DNA from: Archegozetes longisetosus
Lineage: Eukaryota > Arthropoda > Arachnida > Sarcoptiformes > Trhypochthoniidae
Assembly: GCA_018873245.2 (NCBI GenBank)
Contig: JAEMBT020000001.1
Coordinates: 558,001 to 622,000, forward strand
Direction of reading: 5' to 3'
Length of the DNA stretch: 64,000 bases
Under the pieces are notes generated by a model. That model was given only the letters and a program-made list of their open reading frames with translations. It searched no databases and had not been told where the DNA came from. Shown here piece by piece: positions 1 to 10,700 of this stretch (positions are counted from its first letter, which is position 1; every line of letters starts with the position of its first letter). The position numbers and the translations under genes are program-made.

Positions 1-496
1 CTCCAGTTTGTTTTAAGACTAGATCTTCTCTTTTAGTTATTTCTGATTGAATGCCAAACTTTTTTAGTAGCATATCTCTAATCATAATTAAATTATTAGT
101 TCTGTTATACAATTTTTTTGATGACAAGAACGAGATGTTAAGATTGTTTAGATCGTGATAAACAGTTCCGCCACCACTGTTTCGACGAACTATATTTATG
201 TTATGATCAATGCATCGACTCACGTGGCATTCACGCCATGGATTCTGATGTCTTCCGATCACAATCGATGGCTTATTAGTCCATAATAACAATATTTTCT
301 TATTATTCAAATCAACATTGTGATAAATCCAGTCCTCAAGGGATAGATTCACGAAAATATCATCCGATTTCGACAGCAAAACGCTTCCGTTCGAGAATAT
401 ATTCTCATTTTGATGAACAAGTTTTCGTTTGAATAATAACAATACATATTTTGAATTTAATAATAGTTTTTGTTTGGCTATTATATTACAATACAT
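1..496 (-). CDS. LIPT1: Lipoyltransferase 1 / lipoate-protein ligase A family, mitochondrial (5' part, runs off window)
   Basis: This enzyme transfers lipoyl groups to the E2 and H subunits of mitochondrial 2-oxoacid dehydrogenase and glycine-cleavage complexes. The reverse strand has an ATG at 494-496 followed by 165 codons open to the window edge; an in-frame TGA lies upstream, so this is the first available Met. Diagnostic family blocks occur in order: NLSLEDWIY (about residues 50-58), the segment PSIVIGRHQNPWREC (about 76-90) and the lipoate-binding RRNSGGGTVYHD (about 104-115). The usual G of the following HDxGNxN motif is N here (HDLNNLN). The first 30 residues are basic and free of acidic residues, consistent with a mitochondrial presequence. 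No intron is visible. The C-terminal half lies beyond base 1. It is head-to-head with the SKI2 gene. The assignment is by motif recognition and I am confident in it. Confidence 0.93.
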   Translation of the reverse strand, partial: MYCNIIAKQKLLLNSKYVLLLFKRKLVHQNENIFSNGSVLLSKSDDIFVNLSLEDWIYHNVDLNNKKILLLWTNKPSIVIGRHQNPWRECHVSRCIDHNINIVRRNSGGGTVYHDLNNLNISFLSSKKLYNRTNNLIMIRDMLLKKFGIQSEITKREDLVLKQTG

Positions 497-1038
497 TTGA
501 TAATAGTTCAAAATTGAGTCAAATCATCGATTGAAAGATCATTCAATCAAATGTTTCGAAATTTTGAATAATTTAAAAAGCATGTATTTGTTTACTAATA
601 AAACAGTGTTTAAATAAGGGATTCATAATCGTAAAAAAGTGATTCAATTTGAATAGAAAACAAGTCCCAGTTTCAAATCTAATGTTTCAAATACATTTTT
701 AAGTTTTTGAACTCAATTAACTCAATCAAAATTGGTTTTTAAAAATATTTTTAAAACTTTTGAACAAGGTCCATATAAACATTAGTAAAAGATTTACAGC
801 TTGAAAAGTCTGAAACTCCAAAAGGTATTATCGACTATGAATGAAGTTCAATAATAGGACTTTTATATATAGAAAATTCAAGTGTATTTCAATAGAAATT
901 TCAAGTTACAAATAATAACAAAATTGCTGAGTTCACTTAACTTTGACTTGAAAATTGTTTTGAACAAAGTTTTATTTATATAAAATCATTTTGACGAGCA
1001 CAATTGAAAAATCAAATTATTAATAAATCAGTTGAAAG
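497..1038. promoter_or_regulatory. Bidirectional intergenic spacer between LIPT1 and SKI2
   Basis: This 542 bp AT-rich interval separates two divergently transcribed genes and must contain both 5' ends. I see no conserved coding frame in it. No convincing TATA or initiator element can be assigned by eye. The shared-promoter role is inferred from geometry alone. Confidence 0.45.
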
Positions 1039-4000
1039 ATGTCTTTCAGCTCACTATTATATAGAAGAGAACAAAATAAAAGCACAGATTATGCGATTGT
1101 TTTGGATTCGAGTAAACCAATTGATGATGAATTCGATCGTGAAGTGCCAGATCCAGCGAAAGTGTTTCCATTCAAACTGGATGTGTTTCAGATGCAGGCA
1201 ATCATTCATTTGGAGAAACACCAGAACGTGTTCGTGGCGGCACACACGTCCGCTGGCAAAACTGTGGTCGCAGACTATGCCATCGCTATGGCCTTCAGGT
1301 CTATGTCTAGAGTTATCTATACTTCACCGATAAAAGCACTTTCAAATCAAAAGTTTAGAGACTTTAAGACTGAATTCAACGAAGTCGGACTCTTAACAGG
1401 TTTCAAATTGCAATCAGTTATCAGACATTTGTTTTAGTCTATTGATGATTTGTTTTAACTTCAGGTGACGTTCAAATAAATCCTGAGGCCCCGTGTCTGA
1501 TAATGACAACTGAAATATTGTTACAAATGCTATACAATAGTTCTGAGGTGATCAATGAGCTAGAATGGGTTATCTTCGATGAGGTCCATTATGTAAATGA
1601 TCCCGAAAGGGGTCATGTCTGGGAAGAAGTATTTATATTATTACCCGAAAAAGTTAATTTAGTTCTATTGAGCGCGACTGTTCCTAATGTCGTTCAGTTT
1701 GCTGATTGGTTGGGAAGAATCAGGAAAAGAAAAACTTATGTCGTGTCCACTTATAAAAGACCGGTACCTCTCGAACACTTCTTATATGTGGGAAAAGATG
1801 GCAAATCACAGAATCAAAGGTTTTTAATAGTTGACAAGGATGGAAACTTTAAAAGAGATGGCTATAATGAGGCAGAAGCGATAATGAATGAGAGAAAGGG
1901 CAGAATTGGTTACATAAAGAAAAATCCTCAGACAGAACGTAATATTTTTATTAATTTGATCCGACACTTGGAAAAAAAGGACAAACTGCCAGCCATATTT
2001 TTTACGTTATCTCGAAATCGATGTGATTCTAACTTAGAGATGTTGATGGCTATCAATAAAGACACGTTTCAATTGACCACTAAATTAGAAGAAGCAAAAA
2101 TCCACAAATTCGTTTGGAAAAACTTAGGCAAACTTAAAGAAATGGATAAAAAATTGCCTCAAATATTGAGAGTGGTAGAAATGTTGAAAAGAGGCTTAGG
2201 GGTACATCACTCGGGAATTCTGCCAATACTTAAAGAGATAACTGAGATATTGTTTTGTGATGGATTAGTCAAAGTATTGTTTGCAACTGAAACGTTTGCT
2301 ATGGGTGTGAATATGCCGGCGCGTACCGTTGTCTTCGATTCTGTTGAGAAACACGACGGAAACACATTTCGCGATTTGAAAGCCTCAGAATATATACAAA
2401 TGGCTGGACGCGCGGGTCGGAGGGGTAAAGATGAGACCGGAACTGTTATTATACTTTGTAAATATGACATACCAGACTCTCCGCGATTATTGAAGATAAT
2501 GCAGGGATCGGCGTCCGAATTGATATCACAATTTCGCTTGACGTATCATATGATACTTAATATTCACAGAACTTCATGTTCTGATCAAAAAGATATCGAG
2601 AAATTTTTAGAACGGTCTTTTCTGGAACATAACCGCCTGAAAATGTCATCAAATATCAGCGATAAACTCAAGTCATTACAATTGAAAACGGAAGAGTTTC
2701 CGCCACTTGAATGTGATGTTTGCTCATTAGATATCGAGCAGTTTTGTTACTCATTCGATGATTATCAAAAAGTTGCAGAATTTGTAATGCCATACATCTG
2801 CAATAAAGCGTTAGAAAAAAAATTATTGAATAGCGGAAGAATTATTGCTATTGCTGGAAAGAATAATCCTTTCAAGGCTGCAATCGTTATCAAAGTAATG
2901 AAAGGAAAAAATAATGAAGTCATTAATTTAATTACCCTCTCATTAGCTGAAGGCGGTAGTCAATTTGAGTACGGCACAACTGAACTAAAATCAGTTCATG
3001 GAATAATGAATAAACAGATCAAAAACATTGATTCGATAGCAATCGTTCGTGAAAATGAAAGTAATCGTAAAAATGATCCAAAAGACGAGACTTTAAATGC
3101 CATTGAAAAATTGAAAGACCTATCTATAGAAGACAATTATCGAATTCTCGAATTAGAATTTAAAGACCCCAAAAAAGATCTTCAATTGAAAGAAATTAGT
3201 TTAGCGGCAAAACTCGATGAATTTAAAGATCGTTGCGATCGTCTCTTGTCCTATGGTTGTATAAAATGTGATAATTTCGTCAAACATTTTGAAACAATCA
3301 AACGAAAAGTTGAAATTATTAAAGAATTGCAAAAGTCTGAATATGATTTGTCGTCAGATAGTTTACAGTTTTTACCAGAATATAACCAGAGAATAAAAGT
3401 ATTACAAAGAATGGAATATTTGAACGAGCATTTGGTTATGGAGTTGAAAGGAAGAGTCGCTTGCCTTATGTCAGAACACGAGTTAGTAATCACTGAAATG
3501 TTAATGAATAATGTTTTGGGTGACTTAACTAAAGAAGAAATCGCAGCTCTTCTCTCTTGTTTTGTGTTTCAACAAAAATCTAATACTGAGCAGAATCTCA
3601 CAGAAACTCTCACAAAGGTATCAAAGCTTATTTCAGTTTAAATCATCAACTCTTTTACACAAGTTATGATTAATTTTAGAAAAAAGTGGAGCTGCAAGAT
3701 ATAGCACGTCAAATTGCAATAATACAAATCGAATGTGGAATTAATGACGAACCCATTGAATATTTTGTTGATTTGTTGAAATTTGGATTAGTACAAGTCG
3801 TTTATGAATGGGCTAAAGGAGAGGTTGTATCAAATTAAATGAACGTGTATAAAGATTCTTATTTTAAATTTATTAACAGCCATTCGTTAAAATTTTGGAG
3901 TTAACTGAAGTTCAAGAAGGAATTATTGTTCGATGTATACAACGATTAGATGAACTCTTGAAATTTGTCAAATTAGCGGCAAAATTGATGGGAAATAGTG

Positions 4001-4149
4001 AAATGGAAAGCAAAATAGAGTCAGCCTCGGAATGTATTCGAAGAGATATTGTATTTTGTGCCAGTTTGTACACAATACCTGATACTGAAATTCCTGATGC
4101 AGAGAATACTGACGAGATCGATGAAACTTTAAGCTCTAATTTCTTATAA
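1039..4149 (+). CDS. SKIC2: SKI2-like RNA helicase (SKIV2L), cytoplasmic exosome cofactor
   Basis: This is the DExH helicase of the SKI complex, which feeds mRNA into the cytoplasmic exosome. My model is join(1039..1399,1465..3617,3680..3823,3880..4149), giving 975 aa, with GT-AG introns of 56-65 bp. Visible motifs are motif I AHTSAGKT (68-75), [17 protein letters not shown], motif II DEVH (159-162), motif III SAT (190-192), VHHSGILP, and motif [12 protein letters not shown] (about 432). A long insertion after [13 protein letters not shown] corresponds to the arch domain. The C-terminal helical bundle ends [12 protein letters not shown], as in SKIV2L, rather than the MTR4 ending. The protein is about 270 aa shorter than animal SKIV2L because the N-terminal Ski3/Ski8-binding region before the helicase core is not visible. 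The ATG at 1039 is chosen because it is in frame with the core; a splice acceptor just inside (TTCAG or ATATAG) leaves room for an undetected upstream exon. Confidence 0.94.
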
Positions 4150-5293
4150 TTAATCGGAATAATAGAAAGAAACTGAAAATATATTTTTAATGCATTTTAT
4201 TATGTTGTATACAGCACTTACGTACAATCCAATGAAACTTCAGTTTGACTTATTGTTCACTAATTAATGTAAATTATGAACATAGTTTGGAAAAAGTGGC
4301 ATCTTCAGATAGTAATTAGCCTCAACATTTATTAGTTATTTTTCATGAAAAATAAGCAAATAAAGGTGCTCATTCAACTGTAACTATCAATGGAATCCAA
4401 TTTCTTTGAAAAAACTTAAAATTTTTGTAGTGCAGTTTTTTCCCGAAAATTTTGTAAATAATTTTTTTGTCTTGTGGCAGAATATCCTATACTCAGTATT
4501 CATTATTAATTGATGCATATTTGACATCAAATCTAACAATTTGACTTGTTTGACCATAAAATATTTGTGAAATTTTAGAATAGTCAAAAGTTTTCCTAGA
4601 ATGTTGAGTAATTTCTTACCGGAAAGTATGAAAAGCCATAATCAATTATTTTAAAGATTCCAGAGAAAAAACTTTGAAACTATGTTGTAAAATGGCCTAT
4701 AAAGTTCTAAAAAACTTTAGATTCACAGTACTAGTTAAATGAGTGACGCTTTAGTTACCTAATGTTCGTAGAAAGTAATTAGTTGAGGTCCGGATCCTAT
4801 ATGAAAAATCGTTCAACTTTTTCCGGAAATACTTATGAGTGGCTGAAGTGAACATTTAAAAATGATGCTTTATTTTATCTGTTAATAATGATATCTTTTA
4901 AATAAAATAATTAATTAGAAGACTTAGCGTCGGCGCCACTAGTGCCAATTAAGAATGAAATGTTATTTGAACTTTATGACTGACATAGTTCATAGTTCAA
5001 AGTTCAGTTTGTACATGATTGATTAACGTACAATACTTGCACTAATAGTTGCTTTAACTTTAGTTATCAAGTTATAACGATCACTTGGCAACGATTATCG
5101 GCGGTACTAATTTGTAGAAACAAATTCATTGCACATGGGGTGATCTAAAGTTAGCATTAATTTAATGTACACATTATAGTTAATTCTTTGGAGTCTAGTT
5201 TCATTAGTTCTCATCAGAATGAAAGTCTAATATAGGTCTAAATTTCAAAATAACTTTTATGCTCTTATTCATTAAACTGATTAATCGTCAAAA
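4150..5293. other. Spacer between SKI2 and innexin A
   Basis: This stretch holds the SKI2 3' UTR, with an AATAAA at 4359-4364, and the innexin A upstream region. No ORF resembling a protein family and no RNA gene was seen. Confidence 0.6.
4359..4364 (+). terminator. Probable polyadenylation signal of SKI2
   Basis: A canonical AATAAA lies about 210 nt after the SKI2 stop codon. Its assignment rests on position only. Confidence 0.5.
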
Positions 5294-7691
5294 ATGAGTA
5301 GTCTGGTTAAACTTGTGCCTGTGGTCAGTATTTTACTACAATTATTACTACTTTTGATCAAATAAAATCTCATTTTTCTCATCTATTTTTAGGATCGGTT
5401 AAAATACTTGAGTATGTTCGCGCTTCCGCTCAAATACTTCTTAGCGTCAATTCCTATTCATTTATTAATTGTTTTTGTGTAATTTAGCCAAGATCAACTT
5501 TGTGACTATTGATGATTTGGTATTTAGATTACATTATAGATTCACATTCATCAGTCTCCTAGTTTGCAGGTAAGACTCAAATGATCATAATCGAATTATT
5601 GTAACGCTCGTTTCTCCTGTCGATAGTATAAACTTTTACTCGTTGTTTAGTTTTATTTATTTATTACTTTAGAGGAAGTTTAATTTAGTGTATTGTTTGT
5701 AATTAACATGAAATTCTTAAGTACAAGCTAGACATTAATCCTTAAATTGACTATTGCAGTGTTTTAATTACTGGAGAACAATTTTTTGGAAAGCCTATAA
5801 AGTGTATAAAAGGTAAAGTACCTATCAACTTTTCAAATTAATGCTTGCAATTGACTGTTGCAATTACTTTATAATCAAATGAAAACATTCGTTCGCATAA
5901 CCGTTTCTATAATTTCAAATTAGGTGGTGATGTACCTGAAAAGCTACTCGAAACCTACTGTTGGGTAAGTATTATTAGACTTATTCTCAATTATTGGATC
6001 CATTATAAAGCTTATGAATTGCCTAACTATAGGTTGAAGGCACTTTTACGTTACCGAAAGCCTTGCTAAAGGGTAGGTCTAATTGATTTTTAGAAACGAA
6101 ATCTCAAATTTGAAAGCTTTTAAATCTCGATCAATGCTTGAATTACTGAAATCTTTTCTATTCTGATTAAAGCCATTGATAAAGATGTGCCCGCGCCGGG
6201 AGTTGAACAATTTTATGAAAAAGATGAAATAATAGAACACGCGTACTACCAATGGGTTTGTTTTTAGAACAGTCTTTTAAAAAAATACTTGATTATTACC
6301 GATAAATGAGCTAAACTTACCTTTTACCTTTTAGGTCTGTGTTGTGCTGTTTTTACAAGGCTTGTGCTTTTACGTTACGCGAATGCTTTGGAAAGGATGG
6401 GAAAGAGGTTTCATCAATTCATTAATAAATCATATTTACAGTCCATATTGATCTTCTTTTTCTGTCATATTAGGAAAGATTAAACATTTAATTATGGACT
6501 TGAATAAGGTAATACTAAAAGCAGATGAGAAGCAGACAAAACAAGATACGCTGGTCGAATATTTGAGTAGAAATCGTGGTCGACATAATGCATACGCTTT
6601 TCGTTATTTCATTTGCGAAGTTTTGAACTTTGCCAACGTTATAATACAAATGGCATGTTTGATGCAAAGCTTACCACTTTAAAACTCAATTACAATAATT
6701 TTCTCAATTTTTTAAACAGATATTCATTAATTATTTTCTCGGTGGAGAATTTTCTAAATACGGAATCGATGTTTTGAAATTTGTAGACAGCGACCCAGAA
6801 ACTAGAGAAGATCCGATGGCAAAAATATTCCCTAAACTAACTAAGTGTACTTTCCGTAGATTTGGTCCGTCTGGTGATGTTATGCGGTAAAAGGAATAGA
6901 AAAAATTCAAGTCAATGCTGTTATAGTTTCTTTGGAAACCTGTAACACATTAGCTGTAAAAACAAAGAGATTTTATTAACTAATACCTGTAAAATCAGAT
7001 AGTATTGTGTTTTTAAGCTGTTACTGAGGAAAATATTGATTGAAACAGGATGCAATATTGACTTGAAAATCATACTGAAGAATTGGATGAATTTAATTTA
7101 TAGACTGAATCGCTTTTTCAATATTTCAGTTTTGACAATCTATGTTTGCTTCCACTAAACATTCTTAACGAAAAGATTTACATAGTTTTATGGTTTTGGT
7201 GCGTAATTCACTGATTAGACAATTGAGCCCTTTTTTAATTGAATACATATTCTATAGGCTTTACGTATTAGTTATATTTTCTGGTCTTACGGTTGTCTAC
7301 CGTATTGTCATAATCGCATTTCCTCAGAGCCGCTATTTCTTACTTCATAAACTCCATCATTTAGGTACAATTTTGTTCTTATTCTCAAATGATCAATTCA
7401 ACTAATTAATTAATCAAATATTGATTATAATTAGTGCCACCGAGACATTTAGACACTATATTAAATAGATGTAGCTATGGCGATTGGTTTCTGCTATTTT
7501 TGGTATGTCTATAGATCATGTTCATACTTAATAATAATATTTTGATTAATTCATATAAAATGTTTTGATAGCTCGGCAAAAATCTGGATACAATGCACTA
7601 CAGAGATGTGATTATACAATTGAGTGAAAAACTTGACGCACTTCCGTCCAATGAGCTAGATGAATTCGACACTTCCGAGACTAAAGTCTAA
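5294..7691 (+). CDS. Innexin A: divergent, intron-rich gap-junction subunit
   Basis: This is a four-pass innexin, predicted to form gap-junction channels or hemichannels. The frame-consistent model is join(5294..5323,5393..5411,5488..5569,5760..5812,5924..5964,6033..6072,6173..6255,6335..6407,6474..6652,6720..6886,7130..7198,7258..7364,7435..7502,7572..7691), giving 376 aa. Family landmarks follow in order: VFRLHYRF in TM1, GEQFFGKPIKC and TYCW in loop 1, YYQWVCVVLF at TM2, GGEFSKYG, TKCTF and LCLLPLNI in loop 2, EKIYIVLWFW at TM4, YGDWFLLFLLGKN and a short acidic tail. Both extracellular cysteine pairs are present. It has 13 introns where the neighbouring innexins have three, including a 19-base exon 2 and a GC-AG intron after residue M at 6652. 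The N-terminus (exons 1-2) is the least certain part; the chosen donors GTCAGT and GTATGT keep the frame. It is the most divergent member of the cluster. AATAAA follows at 7710. Confidence 0.88.
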
Positions 7692-7709
7692 CATTTTACG
7701 CTGTTTTTA

Positions 7710-7715
7710 AATAAA
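7710..7715 (+). terminator. Polyadenylation signal of innexin A
   Basis: AATAAA begins 18 nt after the innexin A stop codon. This spacing suggests a very short 3' UTR. Confidence 0.65.
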
Positions 7716-10700
7716 CCATAGTTTTAATTAATCTAATTGTCTATTAAGTGACGGACAGTCTCATAATACTTATTTGTTTTAACAATATTTAATATAATGA
7801 GCTATTTTTGTTTTTATACCGATTAAAACGACTGCCAAATGTTTTTATTTAGGATTAATATTCTGATACTAATGAAAGTAACAATTCATATATTGAAAAA
7901 CATTCTCTAATCGAATGTTTTAAAATTCTCGAAGTGAAGGCTCATATTAAGTCATAATAGAAATCATAAGTCACTAATTGTTGCCAAGGAGTGCTCTTAT
8001 ATAATGAAGTTTACTAAACAAACTATACTCTCATGATGTTTAAGTTTTAAGACAAGCAATACATTCTAATGTGTCAATAACTTAATTATGTGTGCATTCT
8101 GTAATTAAAATATTTTCATAATGAAGGTTTCATATTAATCATTTGACATGGCTTAATGCAATATGCAAATCTAATCTTCTATTTGTTTTTTCTGATTGCT
8201 CAAACACTTCAAACCATTATTGATGTGAAATCCAAACAAATTTGAATAGACTTAAAGAGGATGATTGTGCATCAGAGTATAAACTTTCTTTTTATCAGAA
8301 AGATATAAGACTTGAAACTTGTTGAACCTTGAGTGAACAGTTTATACAGAGCCCAAACTAAGAAACGCATTTATATCTCAGATGATAAATACGTTGAATG
8401 ATAGCTGGCTTAAATGATAAAAATTGAGAATTGCAACACTTGGATACCAGTTATAAATTAAACTTATTATTTATTTCTTTATTGGTCACGTAGTCGGTGT
8501 TTGAATAAATCTTTGATTTTCTTACTGCAAATTTATGACCCATTTCAGTTTACATAGATAGGAGTATTAGCCTAACCTAACCTCACTTCAAGTCTGAGTG
8601 GTGATAGTTTAACGGAATCCTAAATTCAGTTGGAGTACTGCTCAAACTGATTCTCTTTATCTCGATGTATTGTTTGTTTTGCAGAGGTGGTACAAAAAAA
8701 TACCTGATTAGTCATAAGACCATCAGCAAGATATGAAAGTATTAGACTGTATTTATTGAAAATGTCGTTCCAATTAATTCCTGCAGGTATTAAATGATAT
8801 GAAGAACCACCTCTTTAAATATTAATACTCTGTTTCGATCACAAATCTTCATTGTACATTAACTTTCTCCATTGCAGCATACTATCACCTCAAAAGTCTT
8901 TATTAAACTATGCGCCAAAAATTAAGGGAATGAGATATCATTAAAACAGAACTTTAATTTTTATCTCTAAAAGTTTTATAACAATGATAGTATGCATTCA
9001 GAAAATAGTATTTAGTGGTAGAGTTTTATAGCATCTTCTCAAAATTTTGGCTATAATTTTTCGCCAAATTTGAATTTTTACGAAGACTTTTGGAGATGAT
9101 AACACATTATATTATTTTGAGATATTCTTTAACAATAACTTGAAGTATGTAGATAATATTAGATAAAAAACATTCTATGTAAAAATAACTGTTAACATAT
9201 TACTGTTTTAGCAAATCCATAAGATCAAGTCATTAAATATTGTCATATAAATGTTTATATAACTATTAAAAAAACAATATTATAGAGCTGTTCTCATTTG
9301 AGGCCCAAAAGAAAATTTTGCCACAATTAACTATCAGAAAGTAAAATTTAGTGCACTATTTAATTCTTATCTCGTCTAGTAATAATCATAATTATTATAA
9401 CTCATATTTGTCCCACAAAAGTATAGATAACAAGGAATATAACTTATGCGTTGCAATAAATTAAATATATCAAAAAAGAAAAGTGCCTGCACTTAATGCT
9501 AGTTAAGAGCTGTGCTTTTAACTTAAGATGTCTGGTAACAAATAGTTTGATTATTCATTATACAAAAACAAAAAATACCAATTCTTACACATATCCAAGG
9601 ATTGCATAAGCAAGCTAATGACTTATTGACACGGTTTCCATTAATATAGTCAAAAATGCTTGAATAATTATTTCGCAGAAGAATTTAGAATAATGATAAG
9701 ATCATACATAACGTGCTGCAACTTTATTTCGGTAATTTACTCTGTAAAGTCTCTCAGCTTGATTCCCTGATCTCAATGTTTGAAACTTTTTCAAAGTTGC
9801 ACCAATAAGTCCTAAGATTTGATAATGCGTTGAATGAAATGCATTGAATTTTCGAAAATTTCAATGCTATCTTTCATAAATATGCTTCTCAGTTTTTCTC
9901 TAAAACATTGCAATATCAATGTTTTAGATTTACGTCAATTGCAGTTCGTGTGAATATTGTGTAAACTCAGAAAAAAATCAGGAAAAAACTCATGGAAGGT
10001 CTCTGTTTTTATACCAGTGTGTTAATAGAAGTTTTGAATTAGCGGCCTAAACAGTAGCAAACAAATAGTAGGATTTGTAGTTTTACTAGTAATTTGTAGA
10101 ATATATCCCACCCTTTGATATATATTTGCCATATGTCGCTCAAATATAATACTGCTTATTGTTCTTATGTAAGTTTCACATGATTTAAGTCAATAAATTC
10201 ATTTCCTCATAAACATATGACACATTTTGTGTTCATTTGAATTGATATCCACAACAAAATCAATAATTAGAGTAAACAATTTTGATGAAAGCCTTGAGAA
10301 TCTCTTTAAATGTTTTGCCGCTAAATCACGAGAAATAAACACTTTCAAATATGTGTATATTAGTTGTTATTTAATATTTTATTAATGTAAATATGATAAG
10401 TGAAAGCGTGATTTACTTAAAGATTGAACTTGCACTTTTAGTTCTACGAAACAACTGTATTTCAACTTTTATTTGAAATAATAAGCCCGAAATGTGTTTG
10501 TATCGATTCTAGGCTAGCAGTAAAAATCCGGAACAATATTATTGAATTAATGAGTTAGATAAAAAAGAAATTTCTCAGAAAAGAGTTAACATTCCTAGAC
10601 TCGATAAGTCTATGACAAATACATGAATGTCATTAAACTGTATTCTCTATGATAAAGTAGGACTCTCAATTGTATGATCAATTCGAAACCAATTACTTTA

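Noticed and set aside
8573-8585. CCTAACCTAACCT resembling arthropod telomere repeats (also CCTAACCTAAC near 33701)
   Set aside because: Only two to three units, embedded in ordinary sequence; too short to be an interstitial telomere.
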